DNA of 64,000 bases from Pseudomonas cedrina subsp. cedrina (GTDB taxonomy: Bacteria; Pseudomonadota; Gammaproteobacteria; Pseudomonadales; Pseudomonadaceae). Numbering within the stretch: the stretch's first letter is position 1; every line of letters starts with the position of its first letter. Both the position numbers and the translations under genes were made by a program. The notes beneath the pieces are model-generated. The model saw only the letters and a list, made by a program, of their open reading frames with translations, was not told the DNA's origin and did no database searches. Positions 34,200 to 42,799 of this stretch are shown here, one piece after another. The DNA is taken from positions 248,001-312,000 of the forward strand of contig NZ_MNPW01000004.1 of NCBI RefSeq assembly GCF_001983175.1, in the 5' to 3' direction.

Positions 34200-34293
34200 G
34201 GCAGGCGGGCTCATCGACTACGGAAGAATGCCAGGCACGCTAACATTCCTGTGCACAATTGTCAGGACGCTGCAGACCCGAACTGAACACTGA

Positions 34294-34312
34294 TCAAATG
34301 TGGGAGCGGTGT
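34294..34312. repeat. Degenerate solitary REP head
   Basis: AAATGTGGGAGCGGTG near 34296-34311 resembles the end of a REP without a partner arm. It lies between the dehydrogenase start and the LysR stop. Confidence 0.45.
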
Positions 34313-34322
34313 TTGACAAAAA

Positions 34323-35291
34323 TCAGTTCGCCAGGCGAGCGCCGCTCAGGCTGCCACTCAATTCATACGCCACCAACTCCGCCTGGTGCGCCGCCAGAAT
34401 CTCCGGCAGCGAACCGCGCAGGTATTCGACCCAGGTCTTGATCTTGGCATCCAGGTACTGACGCGACGGGTAGATGGCGTACAGGTTCAGCTCCTGGGAC
34501 CGGTAGTTGGGCATGACCCGCACCAGGGTGCCGTTGCGCAGCCCCTCGATGGCCGCATACACCGGTAGGAGCCCAATGCCCATGCCGCTGGTGATCGCGG
34601 TTTTCATCGCATCGGCCGAGTTCACCAGGAAGGGTGACGTGTTGATGGCCACGCTTTCCTGGCCTTCGGGGCCGTTGAAGGTCCACTTGTCCAGCTGGAT
34701 CACCGGGCTGACCAGGCGCAGGCACGCGTGGTTGAGCAGGTCATGGGGGCGATGGGCGCAGCCCTTGGTTTTCACGTAATCCGGCGAGGCACAGGCGATG
34801 CTGTAGGTGATGCCCAGGCGTTGGGACACGAAACCCGAGTCCGGCAGTTCGCTGGCCAGCACGATGGACACGTCATAGCCCTCATCGAGCAAGTCCGGCA
34901 CACGGTTGGCCAGGGTCAGGTCGAAGGTCACGTCCGGGTGGGTGCGGCGGTAACGGGCGATGGCGTCGATGACGAAATGCTGGCCGATGCCGGTCATGGT
35001 GTGCACTTTCAGCTGCCCGGAAGGGCGCGCGTGTGCGTCGCTGGCTTCCGCTTCAGCTTCTTCGACATAGGCCAGGATCTGCTCGCAGCGCAGCAAATAG
35101 CGTTTGCCGGCCTCGGTCAGGGCGATGCGCCGGGTGGTGCGGTTGAGCAAGCGGGTTTGCAGATGGGCCTCAAGGTTAGAGACCGCGCGCGACACATTGG
35201 CGGTGGTGGTATCCAGTTGCACCGCGGCTGCGGTGAAGCTGCCGGCTTCGGCCACGCAACTGAAGGCGCGCATGTTTTGCAAAGTGTCCAT
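34323..35291 (-). CDS. LysR-family transcriptional regulator
   Basis: A 322-aa regulator with an N-terminal winged helix-turn-helix (residues about 1-60: FSCVAEAGSFTAAAVQL then NVSRAVSNLEAHLQTRLLNR) and a C-terminal effector-binding domain. It is divergent from the efflux operon starting at 35473, the classical arrangement for a LysR protein controlling its neighbour. AaeR controls the related aaeXAB operon of E. coli in response to aromatic acids. That parallel suggests an aromatic-acid effector, which is inference only. Confidence 0.88.
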   Translation of the reverse strand: MDTLQNMRAFSCVAEAGSFTAAAVQLDTTTANVSRAVSNLEAHLQTRLLNRTTRRIALTEAGKRYLLRCEQILAYVEEAEAEASDAHARPSGQLKVHTMTGIGQHFVIDAIARYRRTHPDVTFDLTLANRVPDLLDEGYDVSIVLASELPDSGFVSQRLGITYSIACASPDYVKTKGCAHRPHDLLNHACLRLVSPVIQLDKWTFNGPEGQESVAINTSPFLVNSADAMKTAITSGMGIGLLPVYAAIEGLRNGTLVRVMPNYRSQELNLYAIYPSRQYLDAKIKTWVEYLRGSLPEILAAHQAELVAYELSGSLSGARLAN

Positions 35292-35472
35292 GGAGTGTTC
35301 TCAGGGGAGATAGCAAATTGTGACAGAAAGTTGCGCCGTCCAGTGATCCCTACCAACGGATTATCGCTTGAACGGTAACAAAGATTCACAGGAATGCCCG
35401 CTTATCGTCCCTGATGCCGCCGCCTAGAATTGCGCCACCTTCCCGCACCACCACCTCAGGAATTCGCTTGCC
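35292..35472. promoter_or_regulatory. Divergent LysR/efflux intergenic region
   Basis: This 181-bp gap should carry both promoters and the LysR site. A weak -10 candidate for the efflux operon is TAGAAT at 35425-35430, with TTATCG 17 bp upstream. I could not pick out a clear T-N11-A palindrome. Confidence 0.35.
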
Positions 35473-37008
35473 GTGCCGCGTCCCATCAGCAGAGAGCTGA
35501 AGACTCTCATTAACAGAGGGCTGCAGGCTCTCAGTGTCTGGGCCTTATCATCAGTAATCAGCGGCTGCATCGGAACCGGAGGAATCGCACCCCAAGGCCA
35601 GTCCATCGAGGCCAACAACCTGACCATCGACGAAGCTATCCAGAGCGCCGCCAAGGACGCCCACTGGCCCACCGCGCAATGGTGGCAAGCCTACGGCGAC
35701 CCTCAACTCGATCGTTGGGTCGACCTTGCCACTCAAGGCAGCCCAAGCATGGCCGTGGCCGCCGCACGGGTGCGGGAAGCGCGGGCGATGGCCGGGATGG
35801 CCGAGGCCGCAGAGTCGTTGCAGGTCAACAGCGACACCACCCTCAAGCGCCACAATTGGCCGAAGGATCAATTCTATGGTCCCGGCGAGCTGAGCGGTGC
35901 CAACACCTGGGACAACAATGCGTCCCTGGGCCTGAGCTATGCCCTGGATCTCTGGGGCCGCGAAAGCAACGCCAGCGAACGTGCCGTCGACCTGGCGCAC
36001 ATGAGCGCTGCGCAAGCGCGCCAGGCCCAGCTCGAATTGCAGAACAATGTGGTGCGCGCCTATATCCAACTGTCGTTGCACTACGCCAACCGCGATATCG
36101 TCGCGGCGACCCTGGCGCAACAGCAGCAGATGCTCGACTTGGCCAACAAACGCCTGAATGCCGGGATCGGCACCCAGTTCGATGTCAGCCAGGCCGAAAC
36201 GCCGTTGCCGGAAACCCATCGCCAACTGGATGCCCTCGACGAAGCAATCGCCCTGAGCCGTAACCAGCTCGCAGCGTTGGCCGGTAAAGGCCCGGGGCAG
36301 GGCGCGCTGTTGCAGCGCCCGACCTTGTCCCTCGCGGCTGCGCTGAAGCTGCCGTCGAGCCTGCCTGCGCAATTGCTCGGGCAGCGCCCGGACGTGGTCG
36401 CCAGCCGCTGGCAAGTCGCGGCCCAGGCCCGTGGCATCGATGTGGCGCATGCAGGGTTCTATCCCAACGTCGACCTGGTGGGCAGCCTCGGCTACATGGC
36501 GACCGGTGGCGGCATGCTCGCGTTTCTGGCGGGCAAGAAATTCAACTACACCGTCGGCCCTGCGATCACGCTGCCGATTTTCGATGGTGGGCGCTTGCGT
36601 GCGCAACTGGGTGAAGCCAGCGCCGGTTATGACATCGCTGTGGCCCAGTACAACCAGACCCTGGTCAATGCCCTCAAAGGCATCAGCGACCAATTGATCC
36701 GTCGCGAATCGATGGATAAGCAATCATCCTTTGCCGCGCAATCGGTAGCGTCGGCGCGCAAGACTTACGACATCGCAATGATCGCCTACCAGCGCGGCCT
36801 CACGGATTACCTCAATGTGCTGAACGCGCAAACATTGCTGTTCCATCAGCAACAGATCGAGCAACAGGTGCAGGCCGCACGCCTGAGCGCCCACGCCGAA
36901 CTGGTCACCGCCCTGGGCGGCGGCCTCGGTGCCGGCGACGACGTGCCGCAACCCGCCAAGACCCTCCCGAGCAAGGCCCCGGCGGCGCTGGCCGTGTTTG
37001 ATCACTGA
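35473..37008 (+). CDS. Outer-membrane efflux lipoprotein (OprM/NodT family)
   Basis: A TolC-type outer-membrane channel. The GTG start gives a 511-aa protein with a lipoprotein signal ending in SVISGC (Cys at about residue 32), so it is probably lipid-anchored like OprM. The two outer-membrane efflux repeats are visible, with WWQAYGDPQLDRWVD near the front and PIFDGGRLRAQLGEA near residue 370. It is the first gene of a four-gene set with FUSC, DUF1656 and HlyD-like proteins, for which it should be the exit duct. Confidence 0.9.
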   Translation: MPRPISRELKTLINRGLQALSVWALSSVISGCIGTGGIAPQGQSIEANNLTIDEAIQSAAKDAHWPTAQWWQAYGDPQLDRWVDLATQGSPSMAVAAARVREARAMAGMAEAAESLQVNSDTTLKRHNWPKDQFYGPGELSGANTWDNNASLGLSYALDLWGRESNASERAVDLAHMSAAQARQAQLELQNNVVRAYIQLSLHYANRDIVAATLAQQQQMLDLANKRLNAGIGTQFDVSQAETPLPETHRQLDALDEAIALSRNQLAALAGKGPGQGALLQRPTLSLAAALKLPSSLPAQLLGQRPDVVASRWQVAAQARGIDVAHAGFYPNVDLVGSLGYMATGGGMLAFLAGKKFNYTVGPAITLPIFDGGRLRAQLGEASAGYDIAVAQYNQTLVNALKGISDQLIRRESMDKQSSFAAQSVASARKTYDIAMIAYQRGLTDYLNVLNAQTLLFHQQQIEQQVQAARLSAHAELVTALGGGLGAGDDVPQPAKTLPSKAPAALAVFDH

Positions 37009-37018
37009 GTAGGATCCG

Positions 37019-39196
37019 ATGACCCCCTTGCCTGCACCGCTGCGCTGGTTGTACGCCCTTGAATGGCGCCGTGGCTTTTTCGACTGGGCGCGCAGTGACG
37101 GCGTGACCTGGGTGTATATCTTCAAAGTGCTGATCGCGGCGTTCCTCACGCTGTGGTTGGCGATGCGCCTGGAATTGCCGCAACCGCGCACGGCGATGAT
37201 CACGGTATTTATCGTGATGCAGCCGCAGAGCGGCCAGGTGTTCGCCAAGAGTTTCTATCGCTTCCTCGGCACCCTGGCAGGGTCGGCGGTGATGGTGTTG
37301 CTGATCGCCTTGTTTGCCCAGAACACGGAGTTGTTCCTCGGTGCGCTGGCAATCTGGGTGGGTGTCTGCACAGCGGGTGCGACACGCAATCGCAACTTTC
37401 GCGCCTATGGTTTCGTGCTGGCCGGCTATACGGCGGCGATGGTCGGCCTGCCCGCTCTCGCCCATCCGGAGGGCGCCTTTATGGCGGCGGTGTGGCGGGT
37501 GCTGGAAATCTCCCTGGGGATTTTGTGCGCCACGCTGGTCAGCGCGGCGATCCTGCCGCAAACCACCAGTGCAGCCATGCGCAACGCCCTGTACCAGCGT
37601 TTCGGCGTGTTCGCGCTGTTTGTCACCGATGGCTTGCGCGGGCGCAGCCAGCCTGAAGCGTTCGAGGCCAGCAACGTGCGCTTTATCGCCGAAGCTGTGG
37701 GCCTGGAGGGGCTGCGCAGCATCACCGTGTTTGAAGACCCGCATATGCGCCGGCGCAACGGCAGGCTCAGTCGCCTCAACAGCGAATTCATGAGCATCAC
37801 CACGCGCTTCAATGCCTTGCACCAGCTGCTTGAACGACTGCGCAAGGATGAAGCGGACCATGTTGTTGCGGCAATCAAACCCGGCCTGCAGGTCCTTGCC
37901 GAAGTGCTCGATGGTTTCTCGGGCCGCGCGCTCACCAGCCCTGATGCGGTGCGCCTGGTCGACCAACTGAGTGCCTATAAGGACGGCCTGCCCGCCAAGG
38001 TCCGCAGCCTGCGCGCCACTTTCCAGGAAGCTGGTCCAAGCGAAGCCGAGCAGTTGGATTTCCACACCGCCTACGAGCTGCTCTATCGCTTCGTCGACGA
38101 TCTGCACAACTATGCGCAAACCCACGCTTCGCTCGCTGATCACCGCCATGCGCGCGAGCAATGGGACGAAACGTTTATCCCGAAAACCAACTGGCTGGCC
38201 TGCGCCGCGTCTGGCATTCGTGCGTCATTTATCCTGATCGTGCTGGGCAGTTATTGGGTGGCCACCGCCTGGCCGAGCGGCGCAACCATGACCCTGATCG
38301 CCGCGGCCACCGTCGGCCTGTCCGCCGCGACACCGAACCCCAAGCGCATGGCGTTCCAGATGGCGTGCGGCACGTTGATCGGTGCGTTGGTGGGCTTTGT
38401 CGAGATGTTCTTCGTGTTTCCCTGGATCGATGGCTTCCCGCTGCTGTGCGTGATGCTGGCGCCGGTAATCATCTTTGGCGCCTTCCTCGCGTCACGCCCG
38501 CAATACGCCGGCGTCGGCGTCGGCTTGCTGATCTTTTTCAGCACCGGGTCAGTGCCGGACAACCTGACGGTCTACAACCCCTACACCTTTATCAACGACT
38601 ACATCGCCATGGTCATCGGCATGCTGGTGTGCGCGGCGGCGGGGGCGATCATCCTGCCGCCCAACAGCCGCTGGCTCTGGCGGCGGTTGGAGCAGGACCT
38701 GCGCGAGCAAGTGGTGTACGCCATCAGCGGCAAGCTCAAGGGGCTGGCATCAAGTTTCGAAAGCCGTACCCGCGATCTCTTGCACCAGGCGTACGGCCTC
38801 GCCGTCGGCCAGCCCCAGGTACAGCGCGACCTGCTGCGCTGGATGTTCGTGGTGCTGGAGGTCGGCCACGCGATCATTGAACTGCGCAAGGAACAGGCGA
38901 TTCTACCGGTGCACCCGGCGTATGCCGAATCCCAGCCATGGCGCCAGGCGATCCGCGTGATGGGGCGCTCGCTGGTGCGGCTGTTCCTGCAACCCAGCGC
39001 GAGCAATCTGGAGCGCGGCCTGATCGCTGTCGATCACGCGATCAGCCGCGTGCAGGCCACCGACGAACCCTTCGCCCCGCACTTCGACACCTCGGCCCTG
39101 CGGCGGGTGAAAAGCTACCTGCACTTTATCCGCACCTCGTTGCTGGACCCGCAATCACCGCTGGCGGCCCTCAAAGGAATCCCGAATGCCTCGTGA
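37019..39196 (+). CDS. FUSC-family (AaeB-like) efflux membrane protein
   Basis: An inner-membrane protein of the aromatic acid exporter / fusaric acid resistance family. The 725-aa chain has two hydrophobic blocks of about six helices each (about residues 20-190 and 395-545) separated by cytoplasmic regions, the family's usual plan. Related pumps AaeAB and FusC export aromatic carboxylic acids and fusaric acid. It starts 10 bp after the lipoprotein gene and overlaps the DUF1656 gene by 11 bp. Confidence 0.9.
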   Translation: MTPLPAPLRWLYALEWRRGFFDWARSDGVTWVYIFKVLIAAFLTLWLAMRLELPQPRTAMITVFIVMQPQSGQVFAKSFYRFLGTLAGSAVMVLLIALFAQNTELFLGALAIWVGVCTAGATRNRNFRAYGFVLAGYTAAMVGLPALAHPEGAFMAAVWRVLEISLGILCATLVSAAILPQTTSAAMRNALYQRFGVFALFVTDGLRGRSQPEAFEASNVRFIAEAVGLEGLRSITVFEDPHMRRRNGRLSRLNSEFMSITTRFNALHQLLERLRKDEADHVVAAIKPGLQVLAEVLDGFSGRALTSPDAVRLVDQLSAYKDGLPAKVRSLRATFQEAGPSEAEQLDFHTAYELLYRFVDDLHNYAQTHASLADHRHAREQWDETFIPKTNWLACAASGIRASFILIVLGSYWVATAWPSGATMTLIAAATVGLSAATPNPKRMAFQMACGTLIGALVGFVEMFFVFPWIDGFPLLCVMLAPVIIFGAFLASRPQYAGVGVGLLIFFSTGSVPDNLTVYNPYTFINDYIAMVIGMLVCAAAGAIILPPNSRWLWRRLEQDLREQVVYAISGKLKGLASSFESRTRDLLHQAYGLAVGQPQVQRDLLRWMFVVLEVGHAIIELRKEQAILPVHPAYAESQPWRQAIRVMGRSLVRLFLQPSASNLERGLIAVDHAISRVQATDEPFAPHFDTSALRRVKSYLHFIRTSLLDPQSPLAALKGIPNAS

Positions 39197-39386
39197 AATC
39201 GCATTCCACGGCCTGTACATGCCAACCATGACCCTGATGTTTTTGATCGCCGCCGTGCTGGCCTGGGCGCTGGACCGCTTCGTCGCCGGGTTCGACCTGT
39301 ACCGTTTTTTCTGGCACCCGGCGTTGCTGCGCCTGAGCCTGTTCGTTTGCCTGTTCGGCGCCCTGGCGCTGACCGTCTACCGTTGA
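39186..39386 (+). CDS. DUF1656 small membrane protein (AaeX-like)
   Basis: A 66-aa protein with two membrane helices (about residues 10-30 and 44-63), beginning MPREIAFHGLYMPTMTLMFL. DUF1656 proteins, such as AaeX, almost always sit between FUSC and HlyD-like genes, as here; their role in the pump is not known. It overlaps the FUSC gene and is 10 bp before the HlyD-like gene. Confidence 0.88.
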   Translation: MPREIAFHGLYMPTMTLMFLIAAVLAWALDRFVAGFDLYRFFWHPALLRLSLFVCLFGALALTVYR

Positions 39387-39396
39387 GACTGCCCCG

Positions 39397-40257
39397 ATGA
39401 AAAAGTTTTTCAGCCTGCTCGCGACCTTGCTGGTATTGGCTTTGGCGATCTGGATTGGCCGCACGTTGTGGGTGCACTATATGGAAACGCCGTGGACGCG
39501 TGATGGCCGTGTACGGGCCGATATCATCAACGTGGCCGCCGACGTCACCGGCGAAGTGGTCGACGTGCCGGTGCGCGATAATCAGCGGGTGAAAAAGGGC
39601 GACCTGCTGATGCAGATCGACCCCGAGCACTACCGCATCGCCGTCAAACAGGCGCAATCGCTGGTCGCCTCGCGCAAAGCCACCTGGGAAATGCGCAAGG
39701 TCAACGCCCACCGCCGCGCCGATCTCGACGCCCTGGTGATTTCCAGGGAAAACCGCGACGACGCCAGCAACATCGCCGACTCGGCGCTCGCCGATTACCA
39801 ACACGCGTTGGCCCAGCTGGAAGCGGCCGAGCTCAACCTGAAACGCACCCAGGTCTTGGCGGCGGTGGACGGCTACGTCACCAACCTCAACGTGCACCGC
39901 GGCGACTACGCACGCATCGGCGAAGCCAAGATGGCCGTGGTCGACATGAACTCGTTCTGGGTCTACGGCTTCTTCGAAGAAACCAAACTGCCCCATGTGA
40001 AAATCGGTGACAAAGCCGATATGCAACTCATGAGCGGCGAGACGTTGAAGGGGCACGTGGAAAGCATCTCGCGCGGCATCTACGACCGTGACAACCCTGA
40101 AAGCCGTGAGCTGATCGCCGATGTGAATCCGACGTTCAACTGGGTGCGCCTGGCCCAGCGGGTGCCGGTGCGGATTCATATCGATGAGGTGCCGGAGGGC
40201 GTACTGTTGGCGGCAGGCATTACCTGCACTGTAATAGTTGATCAGGCACAAAATTGA
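39397..40257 (+). CDS. HlyD-family efflux adaptor (AaeA/EmrA-like)
   Basis: The periplasmic adaptor of the FUSC pump. The 286-aa protein has an N-terminal membrane anchor (about residues 5-24), then METPWTRDGRVRADIINVAA typical of AaeA, a lipoyl half motif VTGEVVDVPVRDNQRVKKGD (about 50-69), a short hairpin and the second half VLAAVDGYVTNLNV (about 152-165). It completes a channel-pump-small protein-adaptor operon regulated presumably by the divergent LysR gene. Confidence 0.9.
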   Translation: MKKFFSLLATLLVLALAIWIGRTLWVHYMETPWTRDGRVRADIINVAADVTGEVVDVPVRDNQRVKKGDLLMQIDPEHYRIAVKQAQSLVASRKATWEMRKVNAHRRADLDALVISRENRDDASNIADSALADYQHALAQLEAAELNLKRTQVLAAVDGYVTNLNVHRGDYARIGEAKMAVVDMNSFWVYGFFEETKLPHVKIGDKADMQLMSGETLKGHVESISRGIYDRDNPESRELIADVNPTFNWVRLAQRVPVRIHIDEVPEGVLLAAGITCTVIVDQAQN

Positions 40258-40267
40258 AGATGTTTGA

Positions 40268-40726
40268 CTATGGATCAGGCGCACTGTTTCTGACTTTGCG
40301 TCGACGCTTGACCCTCAACATGCTGGTGTAGCGTCGATGATTCTTTGAATTGAGGACCAATATGTAGAACAGGGCTGAGAACAGGGGCAATAGGTTGAGC
40401 AACGTCGGAGAGTTATTGGCTAGATACGCGATCGACAACAGGGTATTGACGACGACCACAGGTATAAGTACTCGAGGTGCAAGATGGGAACCTTCATACA
40501 ATAGTGTTTGGCCAACGTAATAGAGTAAGCAGAGTGCCATCCCAGTTGCGAAAGCGTATTCAGTGGGGAGGTGATAGACGTTCGCGTAGTATGACAGGCT
40601 ATATGCCATGTCGCCGGCAATACTGTTCAAACAAAGTAGCATTGCCCCTCCCCATGCCGGTAAGAACCGGTAGGCATAACGGCGCCAAATTCGATACTCC
40701 CGCAGGGGATCAACGCTATATTTCAT
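40268..40726 (-). CDS. Small four-helix membrane protein, unknown
   Basis: A 152-aa protein starting at ATG 40726 with GAGGAG about ten bases upstream; a frame opening at 40756 is less likely. It shows about four hydrophobic segments (about residues 21-40, 55-75, 80-98 and 105-125) and a strongly basic C-terminus (RRYTSMLRVKRRRK). The DNA is AT-richer than the flanking core genes. It follows the 288-aa gene by 49 bp on the same strand, so the two are probably one unit. I recognise no family. A membrane immunity or partner protein is possible but unproven. Confidence 0.72.
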   Translation of the reverse strand: MKYSVDPLREYRIWRRYAYRFLPAWGGAMLLCLNSIAGDMAYSLSYYANVYHLPTEYAFATGMALCLLYYVGQTLLYEGSHLAPRVLIPVVVVNTLLSIAYLANNSPTLLNLLPLFSALFYILVLNSKNHRRYTSMLRVKRRRKVRNSAPDP

Positions 40727-40775
40727 AGCTGTCGAACTCCTCGTACAGTGCAACAATCAGGTGGCTGACGTTTCC

Positions 40776-41642
40776 TTAGAGGGTGCTGCCTGTAACAGCC
40801 AACGTGGCTCCGATTTGGTCTTTGATCTGTGTCATGATGCTCAGGCGTAGCTGGGAATTACTGAAGCGTCTTGGCAATTGTCCAGACAATTGTCTCAAGC
40901 GAATTATCTCGCTGGGATGGCGAGGATTTTTCAGACGCAACACTTCGGTCGTTAACTTTGCGCGTTCTTGGCGACTCATGTGCCTCAAAACGTCTGTTAC
41001 TTCACGCCCCGTTGAGCGCTTTATCGCCAGCACAGATTTAACCGTGGCAAACGTGGTAGTTCCCGCGCCAACTAATGAGACTCCATCCAAAGCAACCGTC
41101 ATCGTCTGATACCAGCCTAACGTGTCGTAGTAATCGTTCTGGGAGGGGTTGACCAGCTCATTATAGGTCCGCCATAAACCGTTCAGGCACTGTACCCCAC
41201 TGGCAGCTGAACCAGCATAAGCGATATAGGATAGGGCAAGACTGGTGCCTGCACTAAGAGGCGCAGCGGCGATTCCAGCTTTCGCAACGATGATGCCAAT
41301 TACAGCCCCACCGCAGGACGACACGACGCCCGACGCCTCCCGCCATAACTGTGACTCACGAGGCGAACTTGCTGCCAAATTCGCATACTCGCCGCCAGTC
41401 CTTACCGGTCCCGCCACCTCCCGCAGAATCACCCGCTTGGGTTTGATACTGCACAGCGGCACAAACTCACGTAGCACCGTCACCTGATAATCACTGCCGA
41501 TATGCACCACGCCAGCCCCGACAAGGGCCGGGTCGGCATCAATGGTTCGATAGAGTTTGGGCAGGTCCAGCAGGCTGGTCAGTCGCTGGAGGGTCGTGGT
41601 GTGCGCATCTGGCACACCGCTTCGTGGGAAGTCGCTGGGCAT
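40776..41642 (-). CDS. Hypothetical protein with central Gly/Ala hydrophobic domain
   Basis: A 288-aa protein with no signal peptide. The first 95 residues are soluble and include YQVTVLREFVPLCSIKPKRV. Residues about 105-152 are hydrophobic and rich in Gly, Ala and Ser (GGAVIGIIVAKAGIAAAPLS and onward), enough for two membrane passes. The C-terminal 90 residues are basic and helical (MSRQERAKLTTEVLRLKNPR and onward). Similar proteins occur in pseudomonads, sometimes with a misleading NAD synthetase label; nothing here resembles that enzyme. It may work with the small membrane protein downstream. Confidence 0.72.
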   Translation of the reverse strand: MPSDFPRSGVPDAHTTTLQRLTSLLDLPKLYRTIDADPALVGAGVVHIGSDYQVTVLREFVPLCSIKPKRVILREVAGPVRTGGEYANLAASSPRESQLWREASGVVSSCGGAVIGIIVAKAGIAAAPLSAGTSLALSYIAYAGSAASGVQCLNGLWRTYNELVNPSQNDYYDTLGWYQTMTVALDGVSLVGAGTTTFATVKSVLAIKRSTGREVTDVLRHMSRQERAKLTTEVLRLKNPRHPSEIIRLRQLSGQLPRRFSNSQLRLSIMTQIKDQIGATLAVTGSTL

Positions 41643-41722
41643 CCTTTCACCTGTGAGTAAACAGAGGTGAAAGAGCCTGAGGATTGATTCCTTTTAATGA
41701 TGTCAGGCCGTTCGCTTTTTGC

Positions 41723-41742
41723 TGTAGGACCTGGCTCCTACA
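41723..41742. repeat. Short perfect inverted repeat
   Basis: TGTAGGA and TCCTACA flank CCTGGC. It lies 12 bp after the NTF2-like gene's stop, on the route to the 288-aa gene. No U-run follows, so it is more likely a small REP-like element than a terminator. Confidence 0.5.
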
Positions 41743-41753
41743 TATTAACTGCG

Positions 41754-42155
41754 TCAGGCCTTGATAAAGGTCTCATGCAAATGGCGCCATAGCAGCGCAC
41801 CACTGGCTTGTTTTTCGAATACTACCGTGGCGCGGCGATCGGTCTGCGTGCCGCTGTCATCGATCTGATGCTCGCGGTAGGTCACGGTGGCGCCGCGTGC
41901 ATGGCGATCAATTCCCGCCATCTCGCTCAAGGTGATTTTCAACCCCGGCCGCATCCCGCCCAGGCGCGTGAACAGCGCATTGACGCCGGCCGCATTCACC
42001 CGCGTGCCTGTGGCGGGGGCGACCATGCTGAATTCAGGCGAGAAGCGCGCGAGCAAGGTCTGCAAAGTGCCTTCCGGCGCAACCCCGGCAAACCATTGCT
42101 CGATCTCGACGTGGGTCTGGATCACTTCTTCGAAAAAGTCGTTGTAGTCGATCAT
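41754..42155 (-). CDS. NTF2-like / SnoaL-fold protein (DUF4440-like)
   Basis: A 133-aa protein with the cone-shaped NTF2-like sequence pattern: an N-terminal helix pair (MIDYNDFFEEVIQTHVEIEQ), a region with NAAGVNALFTRLG, and a C-terminal sheet ending GALLWRHLHETFIKA. Members are small-molecule enzymes or binding proteins, and function cannot be assigned. It starts 14 bp after the HNH gene stop on the same strand, so it may be transcribed with the Septu-type genes, although it looks like a host gene. Confidence 0.78.
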   Translation of the reverse strand: MIDYNDFFEEVIQTHVEIEQWFAGVAPEGTLQTLLARFSPEFSMVAPATGTRVNAAGVNALFTRLGGMRPGLKITLSEMAGIDRHARGATVTYREHQIDDSGTQTDRRATVVFEKQASGALLWRHLHETFIKA

Positions 42156-42169
42156 GAGGGTACTCGTTA

Positions 42170-42799
42170 TCAGGCGCTTAACTGGCGAATCACATTCACC
42201 AGCACGGGGGCGAAGGGTTTCAGGCGGTTGTTGGCGTCGGGCTGTTCCAGTTCTTCCTTCAATGCCGTTAATAAGTCGATGTCAGCTACTTCAAGGTCAT
42301 CGCCTTCCATTCCGCTGTTGTAGAGCAGCGTGTCCAGAATCGACTTTCTAGCGCCGAACAGAGCGCGATTGTTTTCGCGAGAGTCTCCAAGGTTCAGGAC
42401 CTGGATGGAGGTCACGGCTCTAGCGCTCAGCCCCTCCACACGGCCGGAGAGATAAAATTTCAGTTCCGTTTCGCATTCATCCATCAAGGATGTCAGCGGC
42501 AAAACCTGATGGGCGTGCGCTCTGCCGCATTGTTTGCTGCGGTTGCAACTCGCGACGATGTTGGCAAAATCCAACGAACGATGTGGGGCGGTTTCTCTGG
42601 CCTCAACGTGTTCGTTGTGGGCGCTGTCCGGTGTTATCTCGTGGCAGCAATACGCGCATAAGCCATGTTGCTCTTCGATACAGGCGCGGCGAATGCACGT
42701 CCTTTCTTCCGGGGTCAATTCTGAGTAGCGGCCATTCGGGTACGTGCGCTTCCATTTCGTCAGGGCTGCCGGTTCATTTCCTTTGGTGATCTTACGCAC
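42170..42799 (-). CDS. ptuB: Septu HNH endonuclease-like protein PtuB
   Basis: A 209-aa HNH-type protein of the family annotated as retron- or Septu-associated HNH endonuclease. The start MRKITKGNEPAALTKWKR is characteristic. Metal and active-site residues visible are CAYC (48-51), HNEH (61-64), Asn 80, and CNRSKQCG (85-92). The gene overlaps the upstream ATPase gene by 8 bp. In Septu systems PtuA and PtuB form a complex that cleaves nucleic acid during phage infection. There is no reverse transcriptase nearby, so it is not a retron. Confidence 0.88.
   Translation of the reverse strand: MRKITKGNEPAALTKWKRTYPNGRYSELTPEERTCIRRACIEEQHGLCAYCCHEITPDSAHNEHVEARETAPHRSLDFANIVASCNRSKQCGRAHAHQVLPLTSLMDECETELKFYLSGRVEGLSARAVTSIQVLNLGDSRENNRALFGARKSILDTLLYNSGMEGDDLEVADIDLLTALKEELEQPDANNRLKPFAPVLVNVIRQLSA

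Noticed and set aside
40776..41642. NAD synthetase annotation sometimes given to similar proteins
   Set aside because: There is no P-loop pyrophosphatase motif (SGGxDS) or other NAD synthetase signature. The centre is a hydrophobic Gly/Ala domain.
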